A DNA stretch of 64,000 nucleotides from Leishmania infantum JPCM5 (lineage: Eukaryota; Euglenozoa; Kinetoplastea; Trypanosomatida; Trypanosomatidae). The stretch covers positions 595,501 through 659,500 of the forward strand of contig NC_009404.2 of NCBI RefSeq assembly GCF_000002875.2, read 5' to 3'. Positions 20,795 to 30,985 of the stretch are shown one piece after another. Numbering within the stretch: position 1 is the first letter of the stretch; each line of letters begins with the position of its first letter. The translations under genes were made by a program, and so were the position numbers. The notes under the pieces are model-generated. The model ran no database searches. It saw nothing but the letters and a program-made list of their open reading frames with translations, and was not told the DNA's origin.

Positions 20795-22435
20795 ATGTCT
20801 TCGTCTGCCGAGCGGTTCCATCCGAGGTACTTCCCGGCCGTCACTGAGCGTCGCTCCATCGCGATGTCGAGAGACGTGGCACCGCCGCTGCACCGCAACG
20901 CTGGCCGGTCTGCTGCCGCTGCGACGTTTGTGCGGCCGCCGCGCGCCTCGCTGGCTGCTGTGCCCGCGCCCGCGAGCTGCGGCACTGCGGGGCCGCTGGA
21001 ACAGGCCTCTCCTGCTGCTGCTGCCGTGCCGTGCGCGCGTGGTGCTGGACTGCCGACGGTGAGCGCGGTGCCGGTGCTGTCGCTGGACTGCGAGGCGGAG
21101 CGCGGCTGCGCTGGCGTGGCGCCTGCGACGGTGGCCGCCACGGTGGCGCCCGCAGTGCACGTGGCGGCGCCGGTGTGCGGGACGCGCAGGCTTTCGGCGA
21201 TGCCTGCTGCCGCGCTGGTGGAGGCGTTCAGGGCGACGTGCGAGGGGCACGTGGCGGACGTTGCGTGCACGCCGCAGGGCAAGGCGCTGCTGCAGGCGGC
21301 GCTGCGGACGCAGCGGCCGGAGGTGCTGGACTCTGTGGTGACGGAGCTGTGCCCACGGCTGCGCGACGTGGCGGTGGACGTGCACGGGTGCCACGTGCTG
21401 CGGACGCTGGTGGAGGCGTGCACTGCGGAGCAGACGGAGGCGCTGATTGGCGCGATGCACGCGTCGGTTGTGCTGAACATGTGCACTGCGTCGCAGTACA
21501 CGCGGCGCACGCTGCAGTCGCTGTTCGAGCGGCGCGAGGTGGACCTGTCTGCGCTTGTGCACGTGCTCGCGGACAACGCGGGGTACCTTGCGGCGACGCA
21601 GCAGGGGTGCATCTCGCTGATGCGCGTGTTCGAGCTGTGCGACGCGGCGCAGAAGGCGGAGCTGGTGCGCGAGCTGCTGCCGAAGTTGGCTGCGCTGTCG
21701 ATGGATGCGTTTGCGAACTACATGGTGCAGTGCGCGATCGAGCACAGCGATCGCACGACGGCCGCGCAGTACGTTGTGGCCCACTTCACCGGCAACATAT
21801 TGCAGATGAGCTGCAACAAGCACTCCAGCAACGTGCTGGAGGTTGTCCTGCGGTGCTGTGGCGAGGTCCCGGCGGTGCGGCGCCTTTTTCTGGACGAGCT
21901 GGTTTTCAACCCAGCCGCCCTGAAGGAGGTGGTGGGCGATCTGTACGGGAACTTTGTGGTGCAGGCGCTGATCGGCGTTGTGACGAACCCGATGGAGTTC
22001 AAGCGCGTGGAGGACCGCCTGCGCCCCGCACTGGTGGGGTGCCAGTTCGCGGCGAAGATCGAGGGGAAGATCAAGGCGAAGCGTCCAGTCCCGCCCCACG
22101 CGGGCGGTGCGGTGCACCATCATCCCTACCCGCAGTCGCACCAGCAACAAGAGGAGCCGCGTACCGTACTATGCCGTGCCTATCAGGATGCCGAGCTTCG
22201 CGAGGCGTACGACAAGGCGTGCGCGTCCGCACGCGCTTCAACCGCATCAACGGGCGAGACATCGACTTCAGCGGCGGCGAAGCATTTCCGCCACTTCCCG
22301 TACGAACCACCTCGGTTCATCACCGTGCCCTTTAACTCGGTGGGCAAAAGCGCAGGCGGCGTGTTGTACGGCCACCCGTCTGCTGCGCGCCGTTACATGC
22401 AGCAGCAGCTCCAGCGGCAGCCGCTCTCAAAGTAG
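20795..22435 (+). CDS. Pumilio/PUF RNA-binding protein, gene 2
   Basis: A 546-residue paralog of the PUF gene at 13972. Residues about 29-451 are encoded by the shared tract, so the repeat array and its predicted UGU-reading repeats are identical apart from one Pro-to-Leu change near residue 53. The first 28 residues (MSSSAERFHPRYFPA) and the last 95 differ. The tails still share an end motif: LYGHPSAARRYMQQQ here and VYGPSPAARRHLQQQ in gene 1. The two proteins would therefore bind the same RNA sites but could recruit different partners. The ATG at 20795 is chosen because the conserved leader element ends 13 nt before it. Confidence 0.9.
   Translation: MSSSAERFHPRYFPAVTERRSIAMSRDVAPPLHRNAGRSAAAATFVRPPRASLAAVPAPASCGTAGPLEQASPAAAAVPCARGAGLPTVSAVPVLSLDCEAERGCAGVAPATVAATVAPAVHVAAPVCGTRRLSAMPAAALVEAFRATCEGHVADVACTPQGKALLQAALRTQRPEVLDSVVTELCPRLRDVAVDVHGCHVLRTLVEACTAEQTEALIGAMHASVVLNMCTASQYTRRTLQSLFERREVDLSALVHVLADNAGYLAATQQGCISLMRVFELCDAAQKAELVRELLPKLAALSMDAFANYMVQCAIEHSDRTTAAQYVVAHFTGNILQMSCNKHSSNVLEVVLRCCGEVPAVRRLFLDELVFNPAALKEVVGDLYGNFVVQALIGVVTNPMEFKRVEDRLRPALVGCQFAAKIEGKIKAKRPVPPHAGGAVHHHPYPQSHQQQEEPRTVLCRAYQDAELREAYDKACASARASTASTGETSTSAAAKHFRHFPYEPPRFITVPFNSVGKSAGGVLYGHPSAARRYMQQQLQRQPLSK
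20879..22146 (+). repeat. PUF duplication tract, copy 2
   Basis: Partner of 14053-15320, with one mismatch in 1268 bp including third-codon positions. At this level of identity the exchange is recent relative to the divergence of the gene ends. Confidence 0.9.
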
Positions 22436-22769
22436 CCGCGCCTTATCGCGACACCACGTGACAGACAGAAGCCCGTCTCTGTCTGTCTCTACTTCTTCCC
22501 TTACTCCTCCCACCCTTGGAGTTTTCTTCCGGACTTTATGACTCGTTATCCTCCATGGCCTCCTCCCCCCTTTTTTTTTCATATTGGTATGCTGTGTGCT
22601 GAATGTTGTTTGGCCTTCCCTGCGCCACCACTCCGTGGTTCCGGTCATACGCACGTGCGCATGTGTGCATCTCTGCGCGGATGTGCACGCGCGTCTATGC
22701 GTGGTGGAGCAGGGAAGCGAAGAAAGGAAGGGATAACAGACACGAGAAAGAGAGAATGGTCTATGCACA

Positions 22770-22850
22770 CGTATATATGTATATGCATGTCTGGGTAGGG
22801 ATATATAGATATATACGTATACATACATGGATATGCATATATCTATATGT
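22770..22850. repeat. AT-rich TATA/CATA island
   Basis: About 80 bp of gtatatatgt, atatagatat and acatacat repeats, similar in kind to 1511-1652, in the presumed 3'UTR of the second PUF gene. Confidence 0.75.
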
Positions 22851-24340
22851 GTGCGTGTGTGTGCGACATTGTTTCTTTACTCATCTCTGTCTTACTACAA
22901 TGGTTTTCTTTGTTCCTTTTCGCTCTTATGTTTTTTTTTTTGCGCTAGACATCCTCACTGCCCGTTTAAGTATCGCTCGAAACGGTTCGACCCCACCCCG
23001 ACTCTCCCCCTTCCGTCGCCATGACTACCGTTATTACACATATGACGCTTATCCACGTCTACACTTTTTTCCCTTTTTGTTCCTCCGCTACCTCTGCTGC
23101 TGCTGCTCATTCTCCTCGGCTGCGCCTTCGTGTCGGCCCGTTTTGCACATTGCTGCTCGCACGCGCCCCCCTGCCCCCTTCGCCGTCCCCCTTTTTCCCC
23201 GTGCGAACCGCCGTGCCAACTGTGCCGTACACGGGTAGAGAGGAGGAAGAGGAGGTGAGAGAGAGAGAGAGGCCCCCCCCCCCCACACACACACACTCCC
23301 CCCTCACCACACAGAAAAACCAAAAACCAAAAACACACAAAAAAAGTTACATCGCGCACATGTTCTGGTGGGATTTTTCTTTTGTGGTCGTTGTCGTTGT
23401 CGATGCCTCGGAGACGCGTGTTACACACCTCTCCCTCTTCTGTTTTCTTTTTTTCTTTGTGTTTTCTGCCTTTCTCGTGCTGGAGTGCGCGTGCGCTCTA
23501 TGACATTCGGTGAGGAGGATACCCTTGCACACGTGCTCACTCGAGCACATCGACCAAGACGGTTCATTCACTTTCACAGAGCATACGTGCTCCGTCGCTG
23601 GCCAATCCCCCGGCCCCCTCGCCCCGTGATGAGACTCCCGATCAGACACGGATGGCTTAGACAGACCAATACAGGTCAAAAAAGAAAAAAAATCATTTCG
23701 ACAAGGATTGACGAAAAAAAAGCGCAATCACTCTAAGATAAACACACAGACACTACTCCAAAGCAATCAAGTAGAAAATAATGCAGATGCTGACGCGCGT
23801 GTACCCTGAACACATGAGAAGGAAGTTGATTTTAGTAAGCCCACCCCCTCATCGTCTCCCTTCCCTCCGCTTGTACGATGGAAAGCAGAAGACCACAGCT
23901 CTTGGAGAAGGCGATGAGTGGTCGCTCGCAGCATCCATGTGAGTCGACGACCTGTCACCGCACTCTATACCCTCTCGACCGCTTATGGGCCGGCACTTGG
24001 CCTTCTCTTCGCTCATCATCGCGGGCTTGAGGCAATTTGGGGGTTTTCTCATTTTTCTTTTTGTTGTTCGCGCTTGATGCATCTCTCTTGCACTCTACTC
24101 CGTCCCTCTTGTTCTCCTTCTCTCTCTCGCGTTTTTTTTTTCGTGTGGCGCCCTCTGCTTCTCCGCGCTTACTGACCGTGTGCCACGCTGCTTGGCGGCC
24201 CCGTTTTTCTTCCCCGTTTTGCTTTCGTTGTACTGCGAGCGCGCGTGTGCTGGCGCACTCTCCCCGGCAACTGCCGAAAGAACCGGTGCAGGTGTCTCTG
24301 TGTGTCTGTCTGCGGTGTTGATGTGGCCAGCTCGACAACG

Positions 24341-24369
24341 CCCCCCCCCCCCCCCGTTTTCCTCCTGAG
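24341..24369 (+). promoter_or_regulatory. Putative spliced-leader acceptor with poly-C tract
   Basis: A run of 15 C followed by gttttcctcctg leads into the AG at 24368-24369. It would give a leader of about 230 nt to the ATG at 24599, or about 110 nt to an in-frame ATG at 24482. Confidence 0.5.
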
Positions 24370-24598
24370 ATTCACAGGGGTACTCTCCCACCACGCTTAG
24401 AAAGGGGACATAGGCACGTACATATGCGCATGTAGGGATGTGAGGTCGCCCCCCACTCAGCGAAACAAGAGCGCGAATCGAATGCGCTCACACACGCACA
24501 CACACGCACACACACACATAGACATAGAGACAAGCGAAAGAGAGCTCGGCTTCAGCGAAGTGAGCGAAAAAGGCGTCTTTGGGCGTTGGGTGGAGAGG

Positions 24599-27500
24599 AT
24601 GGAAGGCTCGGCGGAACGCGGCTCCCCAGCACGTACCAAGCGCACGGCCACCGCCACCATCAATGGCACCCCCACATCCTCGTCCCTCGGCATGCCGTCG
24701 AGCTTTCTTGTGCATCACACTGCTCACCTGCCAGCCCGTGCGGCCACGGGTCGGCCAAGAAGTCCCGTTCCCTCGCAGCAACCACCACTGCTACGTCGTG
24801 TGTCTCCATCCTACGCCCGATCGCCCTACGCCTCACCTGTGGTCGCGCACACGGATGCGGCCGCCTCCTCGTCCGCACCACTAGACGATGCGTCGCGCAT
24901 GCCTCTCGATTTACTGGAGCCAGCGGCTGCCCGCTGGGCATCGACGGCCGGCCGTGGGGGTCGCCGGGCACCTCGCGTGCGCAGCACTCTGGGTCCGCAG
25001 AGCGAAGTCGTTGACACCGGTGTTTTTGTGTGCCCCAACACAGTTGTGGCCGCCCTTTACTCAGCTGCACCAGGGCGCGGCCATGTAGTGGTGACCGCGG
25101 AGTCGGGTGGGTGGCTGCGGGTACGCGAGCAGCAGACTGGCGCCATTCGCCATCAGCAGCAACTGCGCGATGGTGGCGAGGTGTCGTGCTTGGCGTGGGC
25201 GTCAGCAGCTGATGACGCAGCGGCCGAGCCGTTCGGCGCAGTCGTAGTGGCTGGTCAGCTCAGCGGACTCATTAGCTTCTACGTTCTGGTTGGGGAGTCG
25301 CTGGTGGAGCTGCCGTCCGCCACGTGCGTATACCACGAAGCCCCGCTGCTGAGTTGTCTGCCGCTGCGTGCGCCGGCCTCGGCAGTAGAGCCAGCGTCGA
25401 CGGCACCCGGCGCCTTCGCAGGCGCGTTGCTCTCGTTGGATGCCGACGGCGTAGTGGCGCTGTGGTGCCTGCAGATGGCTGAGGCGGGCGAGGGCGCCTG
25501 TCGAGGGGGTGAGGCAGACACGCGGCTCTCGGTGCTGCTGCTGGACTCCAGATACGCTTCTCTGTCGCTGCCTGAGCGTTTTCTGGCCAACACGAGGGTT
25601 CAGGATGCCGAGGAGGCATCGCCGCCGTCGTCGTTCCCGCCGGTGGTGATGACGGCCGCCGCTCTCTCACACCCGTCAACCTCCCCATGCTGCGTGTTAT
25701 CGACGCACCGCTTTGTGCAGCCGCACGTCTCTGCGGCCGGTGCCCCAAGCCACGAAGACGGGGAGACGGATGCGCAAGGGAGCGCCGTCGTGTTTCTCTC
25801 CCGCTTCACAACCTCTGCTGCTGATGACAGCGCCCCTGCTGCCGACCCGAACGCCGCCGCGCTGGTGGCAAACAAAGGCACCTCGACGAGTTTCGAGGAA
25901 GGGGCACCCGTTCCAGACAGCGCGCAACCCCGGCTCTGCAGGGGGTGGGAGGTGCTGCGTGCGTATCGGGTGCCCGTGGCACTCTTGCGGCAGGGGGGTG
26001 GTGTTGCCGGCGCTGCCTCCGCCGCCGCTGCACATGTGGATGTGGCCGTCACTGCCCTCTGCGTCACAGGCAGCACTGTGCCGGCGGAGCAACTGTGGGC
26101 TGGCACCGCTGACGGCCGTCTTCTCGTTTGGAAGGCACAAACAGGTCAGTTTCTGCGCTGCCTGCGCTCCGCCTCTGCGGCACCGGTGCACAGTCTGACG
26201 AGCGTTCCGTCGCCCGGTTCACCTGGGCAGGCGCTGGTATGGGCGAGCCAAGCGGATGGCAGCGTGGTGGCGTGGAGTGCAGAGACGTTCAACGTGGCGG
26301 AGGTACTGCCCATCAGCTACCCACCACCCGGCTTACTGGAGAGTGGGAGGGGCCATGCAGAGGACTCGATGAGCGGCGGCGATCCTGCGAACGTGGTGGT
26401 GATGGTGCGCGACGCCGTCGACCTCCTGCGTGCCACCCGTCACCGCTGTGCTCCGTCGACGTCGTCGGCTCCGTGGCGTCGCGGCTGTGGTTTCACACTC
26501 TTTGTGAAACCTATGGATCAGGTTTGCATGCAGCGCGCGTGGTCGGTAGCGACCGACGGAACTGTGCGTACGTGGCTGCTTCCTACCGGGAGCGCAAGCG
26601 CAGACGGCGCCATGGCGGACACGGCTCCAGCGACCGTTGCTTCTACGCCGACAGGCAACGCAGATGGTGCCGCCCGCGCTGCCTCGCTGGACGTCTACAC
26701 CGTCCAGCGCTACTTGCAAGACCGAGCCGATGAGTTGGTGCGTGAGCGGCAGGCGCAACGTCTGGCATCGGAGGCCCAGCAGGAGCAGCTGCAGATCCTG
26801 CAGGAGCGCAACAGCGTGTTAGCTGCCGCGCTGCAGCAGGCGATCAGCCGTCTGGAGCGGGTGAGTGCGGACGCGCTTGTGAGGTCTGCGTCACAGCCGG
26901 GCTCGTCTTTATCCACTGCGCCGTCACGGAACGAGGATGGCGAAAATGCGATGCGGGCGGAGTCCACTGCTCCCTCACCAGGCACTCCCACCACCACATC
27001 AACGACTACCCTCGCTGCTGCCTCTGACGCAGACGAACAGCTCGTCATGGCAGCGCGACCCGCGACCGCTGTCGCGATGCCGGAGGCCGCACCGCCTCCA
27101 CTACCGCCCCTGGCGACGTTGCCACCGATGGCGCGGATGCACTTGAAGGTGCTTCAACAGCTTCTGGAGGAGCTGCACACCAAGCTCGAGGAGAGTTGGA
27201 GCCGCAACGATGCTCTGCGCGAGGAGCTGCTAATGTACCAGCTTCGCACGCTCGATCAGGAAGAAAAAGCGTCGCAGTGCGTGCGCACGATTGCGGCTGC
27301 CGAGGCTGCTGTGGCGGTCTCTACAGGAGGCGCAGAGGGGCAAGCCAGCGCGACAGGAGAGGTGACAGCGACGACAATGCCCACGCCTGCGCCGCCACCA
27401 CTGCTCCCCGCGTTACATACCGCTACCTCTCCCTTATCCGTGGGCGCCGACAGCAGCTACGCACAGGAGGAGGATCGCGCGCACAGCGACCGTCCGCAGA

Positions 27501-28456
27501 CACCACCACCCCCGAAAACCGATCACACTCCTAACGCGACGCGCGCGGCTGCCATGGATAACAGCACCCCGTCTCGCGTGCTTTGCAGCCCGTCCGTCGA
27601 GGAGCTGGTGCACGGGCGTGTGAAGCAGGCGCGACCGCTCACCCCGCCGCCGCCGCTATGGATGCCACCTGCTGAAAGTGCCTCCTACACACCCTCGGTG
27701 AAGCCACACGCCACGTCTCCATCGCCCGTTGCGGCGAGGCTGAGCACCTCTACCGCAGCAGAGCGCTTCTTCAAGGCGGCATCCGCCATGCTACATTCTT
27801 CCACGATCACCTGCGGCAGCGCGACGAGGCGGGAGGGTAGCGTTGCGGGTCGGGCACGCGTGCCGGCGCCACCGCTGCTGCTGGCCACAGCGGAGGAGGA
27901 CGTGCAAGCCGAGGAGGACGACTACGCCGCCGGCGACGGCGAGGACGAGCCAGCTCTGTTGGAGGCGTGGTGCACATGTGAGGGCGATCTCAGTCCGATA
28001 CCGAGTCCCGGCCTAGCAGCTGCTGGTGGTGGTGTGCCATCTACGGATGCGCCCGCCGTACGCGGAGGTCGGCACGAGCCGTTGTCATCCTCGCTCTTCT
28101 CCTTCCCATTTACGTCGGACAACTTCTCCGCAGAGGACACTGCTGGCGGTGGCGGCGGTGCTGTCGACCGCTCCGGTACACCTCGAGATGCCTGGCCACC
28201 AGCACGTGGGGCGGCAACGTGGACAACGCCGGCGCCTGCTGCAGGGCGAGGCAATGCAACGATGGATGATGCGTGGGCACGGGCGCCGGCAGCATCATCT
28301 CGCCGACCCGGCTCGCTAGCCACTGGCAGTGCACCTCCAGCAGCAGTAGGAGTTGGTGTCGCTCGAAGAGCACCGATGCAGTGCTCAAGCACAACGTCCG
28401 CCGCAGCGTCGCCGCCACGCACCTTTCGCTCTCCAATCATCTATCGACAAGCGTAG
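24599..28456 (+). CDS. WD40-like and coiled-coil protein
   Basis: A 1285-residue protein not recognised by name. Residues about 135-660 contain degenerate WD-type blades, for example TAESGGWLRVREQQTG, LSLDADGVVALW, AGTADGRLLVWKAQTG, ASQADGSVVAWSAET and SVATDGTVRTW. They are followed by a strong coiled coil at about 697-757 and another at about 846-890. The last 390 residues are disordered, rich in Pro, Ser, Thr and Ala. This is the layout of a scaffold, perhaps cytoskeletal or vesicle-associated; that is inference. An in-frame ATG at 24482 would add 39 residues dominated by His-Thr from a CA repeat, so 24599 is preferred. Codon use matches its neighbours. Confidence 0.85.
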   Translation: MEGSAERGSPARTKRTATATINGTPTSSSLGMPSSFLVHHTAHLPARAATGRPRSPVPSQQPPLLRRVSPSYARSPYASPVVAHTDAAASSSAPLDDASRMPLDLLEPAAARWASTAGRGGRRAPRVRSTLGPQSEVVDTGVFVCPNTVVAALYSAAPGRGHVVVTAESGGWLRVREQQTGAIRHQQQLRDGGEVSCLAWASAADDAAAEPFGAVVVAGQLSGLISFYVLVGESLVELPSATCVYHEAPLLSCLPLRAPASAVEPASTAPGAFAGALLSLDADGVVALWCLQMAEAGEGACRGGEADTRLSVLLLDSRYASLSLPERFLANTRVQDAEEASPPSSFPPVVMTAAALSHPSTSPCCVLSTHRFVQPHVSAAGAPSHEDGETDAQGSAVVFLSRFTTSAADDSAPAADPNAAALVANKGTSTSFEEGAPVPDSAQPRLCRGWEVLRAYRVPVALLRQGGGVAGAASAAAAHVDVAVTALCVTGSTVPAEQLWAGTADGRLLVWKAQTGQFLRCLRSASAAPVHSLTSVPSPGSPGQALVWASQADGSVVAWSAETFNVAEVLPISYPPPGLLESGRGHAEDSMSGGDPANVVVMVRDAVDLLRATRHRCAPSTSSAPWRRGCGFTLFVKPMDQVCMQRAWSVATDGTVRTWLLPTGSASADGAMADTAPATVASTPTGNADGAARAASLDVYTVQRYLQDRADELVRERQAQRLASEAQQEQLQILQERNSVLAAALQQAISRLERVSADALVRSASQPGSSLSTAPSRNEDGENAMRAESTAPSPGTPTTTSTTTLAAASDADEQLVMAARPATAVAMPEAAPPPLPPLATLPPMARMHLKVLQQLLEELHTKLEESWSRNDALREELLMYQLRTLDQEEKASQCVRTIAAAEAAVAVSTGGAEGQASATGEVTATTMPTPAPPPLLPALHTATSPLSVGADSSYAQEEDRAHSDRPQTPPPPKTDHTPNATRAAAMDNSTPSRVLCSPSVEELVHGRVKQARPLTPPPPLWMPPAESASYTPSVKPHATSPSPVAARLSTSTAAERFFKAASAMLHSSTITCGSATRREGSVAGRARVPAPPLLLATAEEDVQAEEDDYAAGDGEDEPALLEAWCTCEGDLSPIPSPGLAAAGGGVPSTDAPAVRGGRHEPLSSSLFSFPFTSDNFSAEDTAGGGGGAVDRSGTPRDAWPPARGAATWTTPAPAAGRGNATMDDAWARAPAASSRRPGSLATGSAPPAAVGVGVARRAPMQCSSTTSAAASPPRTFRSPIIYRQA

Positions 28457-29626
28457 AGCATCTTCTGGAAGAGGGTCGAGGCTGAGAGCAAGGCAGGGGG
28501 GAAGAGGGAGAGGGGGACCAGGACTGCTGCGGCTGACGCAGACCTCCACCGATGCGACCTCCCTCGCCCGTTCTTGCGTTGGCGTGTGTGTGTGTCTGTC
28601 GCACTTGTGCACGTTGCTCCTTTCACGTCTATGCTTTCATTCTCCGATGTGTGTGTGTGTACGGCACGTCCATGTCTGCCCTTCCGCGTGCGACACCACA
28701 AATGCCCGCAGAGATGAAGGCAGCGGTAGTCTGATGAGGAAGAAGAGCGGGTTGCCACGCCGTTGAAGGCAGCGTGCCTAGCGCACCGGCCGGTAGAGGG
28801 TTGCGATGCACTATATGTTAAGGTGCATAATCGAATAATGCTTCCGGTGCTGCAACTGTGCATGCAACGGTCGTCGAGATAATGGGCGGAAGAGCGACGT
28901 GGGCTCGACGCTTCTCGATGGACCCACTCCCGCATACTCTGCGCGTGTAGACTTGATGGTCTGGCGCTCGCACAGTTGCCGATACGTCTTTCGGCCCATC
29001 ACCACCTGGAACGACTCGACGCGGGCACTTGTCCATTTCCGCATGTGCGCACACATTTCTTTCTGCCTATACCAGCTTCCGCTTCTCCACGTGCACACAC
29101 ACGAGGTGGGGGCGGGAGGTGCGGAGTGGTATGGAGGAGGATCACGGACGTCTGCGAAACAAGGAGAAGGGGAGGGGATGGGGGGGTGCAGCGCATCTGC
29201 GTTCTTCACGGCACGTGCATGTGCGCGTGCGCAGCTCCATGCACCACGGCTGTGTGAGCAAATCGTAGACCTTTTCGTTGTGCTCTCCGTTGTCAAGAAG
29301 CTTTCACATCCTTTGGATCATCCTCTGCCTGCCACAGTCTGCAGCGGATGCAGACACCCACACTCCCGCCCGAAGAGGTATACAACGAGACACTCACACG
29401 TGATAGCCACATCAACGACTGCGCTCTCCGCCTCTCTCGTCCCAACACCGCTAAACATATCTTCCTTTCAGCGAATTTTTACTTCGCTGCTGCAGGTGCA
29501 ACCCCCGACTCGGGGAAAGGAGAGACAACAAAGCAAGGACAGCCTTAGACGACGTTGGGGGGGGGGCTTGCCCTGTTTGCACAACTCCTCACCCGCCTGA
29601 CCGCACTTCTCGCTTCTTCTTTCCCA
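28457..29626. other. Intergenic region, WD-like to coiled-coil gene
   Basis: Mostly GT- and CT-rich. The part at about 28730-29040 is unusually balanced in composition and holds an antisense open frame (28811-29044). A weak splice-type tract with an AG near 29494-29495 precedes the next gene, and a run of 8-9 G lies near 29560. Confidence 0.55.
28811..29044 (-). CDS. Candidate antisense small ORF, 77 residues
   Basis: On the strand opposite to all neighbours, an ATG at 29044 opens a frame beginning MRKWTSARVESFQVVMGRK and ending at a TAG at 28811-28813. The first 25 codons mostly end in G or C, as in real genes here, and the product is basic and not low-complexity. No pyrimidine tract is seen upstream on that strand, and a gene opposed to a polycistronic unit would be exceptional. 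It may be chance, or a relic of an inserted gene. Confidence 0.2.
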   Translation of the reverse strand: MRKWTSARVESFQVVMGRKTYRQLCERQTIKSTRAEYAGVGPSRSVEPTSLFRPLSRRPLHAQLQHRKHYSIMHLNI

Positions 29627-30985
29627 ATGCGCACCACCGCCGGGCCCGCTTGGACAGCGGGCACGGGCATCAATCGCGCCACCGGCAATGGTGGCGCGAT
29701 TGAGGCGGCGGCTGGCGGGGACGCGTCCTACACAGCCAAGGCACAACACGCCCTCTCCCTCTTCGCGAACCTGCAGGCAAACATGCGCACCTCGGCTTCG
29801 CCACAGTCGTCCGAGCCTGCAGCGCACTCAACCTCGGAAACCCGAGCATCGTCGGCGACGGCGCATCGCACCACCGCTCCATCTAGCCACAAACACGCGC
29901 TAGACACCCATGGTCGGCTGACCTCGTCCACGCCCGCTGCAACTCCGAATGCTGGTGCGGCGCGCTTCAGCAGCCTGCACAGCCTTCAACGCGTCGACAG
30001 CAGCGACAGAGCCGACGACGCTGCCGCGCTGCAGACGTACACGGATGCCGAGCTCGAGTCTCTCTCGCCACTTCAGCTGCGTCAACAACTGCGCGTCGCT
30101 GCAGCCGTGACCCAGCGTCTTCGCCAACGATCGCGACGACTGGAGAGCGAAGTGGAAGCATGGACGCACAAGTACGCGGAGCTCGAAGCCAAGGCGGCGG
30201 GAGTGCGAGACGCTGATGGGGAAGAGGGGAGCGCCAAAGAGCGCCAGGCACCTTCGGCCTCACGACTAAACGGTGACCATTCCTGCCGACCCACAGTGGT
30301 CTCATCGGCTTCGAAAGCTGCAGCACCTGCGACTCCCTCGGCCGAGGGCGCTGCGGCTCACTCGCGTCAGCTAGAGACCGAGGTGAGGCGACTGGAGGCA
30401 CACAAGGAGGAACTGACAAGGAGACTGTACGCAGCCGAGAAAACCGTCCGGGAGCTGAGGGAGGAGCTCCGCGTTGCGGCGGCCGCTTCTCCTGCGACTA
30501 CCCACTCCGCCTCGTCGCCGCCCGCTGCGGTCAACGCCAACACCTGCGAAAACGCCCCTGACAAATCCAGACCCGAGACATGGAAGAGCGGGGCAGCGGC
30601 AGCACCACCGGCACAGGTGCCACCGAGCTGGAGGGACGCCGAAACGAAGGGCGAGAGGATGGACCGCTGCAGCAACGGTACCGTTGAGGGCGATGCGGCT
30701 GGCGAGAACTCGGTCGCTCATTTGCGCGACACCGTGCGCCAGCTGCAGCGCCGTCTTGATCTGTCGGAGGCGCGAGCCAGGGAGGCGATCCAGGTCCACC
30801 TGGATGCGGTGCTGCTCCACCGTGAGTCGACTCCGTCCGCGGTGGCCCTTGTGAACGCAGAAGTGCACAAACTCTTCCAGCTGATGCAGCAGCAGCTCTT
30901 GTCGAACGCGGTACAGCATCAGGCGGAGCGAGCCCGCATGAACGAGCTGCTTTACCACTTGCAATGCCAGCAGCATGCACCGTAG
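29627..30985 (+). CDS. Coiled-coil protein, function unknown
   Basis: A 452-residue protein with a Ser/Ala/Thr-rich N-terminal third and several heptad-like helices. These include LRQRSRRLESEVEAW, QLETEVRRLEAHKEEL with TVRELREELRVAA, and LRDTVRQLQRRLDLSEAR. A final helix near the C-terminus contains LFQLMQQQLLSN. No enzyme motif, signal peptide or membrane segment is visible. The pattern suits a structural or cytoskeletal protein. The next gene encodes an axonemal protein, but neighbourhood is weak evidence in these genomes. The ATG at 29627 (MRTTAGPAW) is the first ATG in the frame. Confidence 0.85.
   Translation: MRTTAGPAWTAGTGINRATGNGGAIEAAAGGDASYTAKAQHALSLFANLQANMRTSASPQSSEPAAHSTSETRASSATAHRTTAPSSHKHALDTHGRLTSSTPAATPNAGAARFSSLHSLQRVDSSDRADDAAALQTYTDAELESLSPLQLRQQLRVAAAVTQRLRQRSRRLESEVEAWTHKYAELEAKAAGVRDADGEEGSAKERQAPSASRLNGDHSCRPTVVSSASKAAAPATPSAEGAAAHSRQLETEVRRLEAHKEELTRRLYAAEKTVRELREELRVAAAASPATTHSASSPPAAVNANTCENAPDKSRPETWKSGAAAAPPAQVPPSWRDAETKGERMDRCSNGTVEGDAAGENSVAHLRDTVRQLQRRLDLSEARAREAIQVHLDAVLLHRESTPSAVALVNAEVHKLFQLMQQQLLSNAVQHQAERARMNELLYHLQCQQHAP

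Larger units (their letters stand above)
22436..24598. other. Intergenic region, PUF 2 to WD-like gene
   Basis: No gene is supported. It holds an AT-rich island (22770-22850), long T, C and A runs, CT-rich blocks and a splice-type tract at 24341-24366. Two very short upstream ORFs lie at 24424-24435 and 24438-24443. Confidence 0.65.

Noticed and set aside
20528..22150. Very long antisense frame (540 codons) opposite the second PUF gene, and its counterpart of 497 codons opposite the first
   Set aside because: Arg/His/Gln-rich shadow frame created by the GC3 bias of the sense gene; it exists in both copies only because the DNA is the same.
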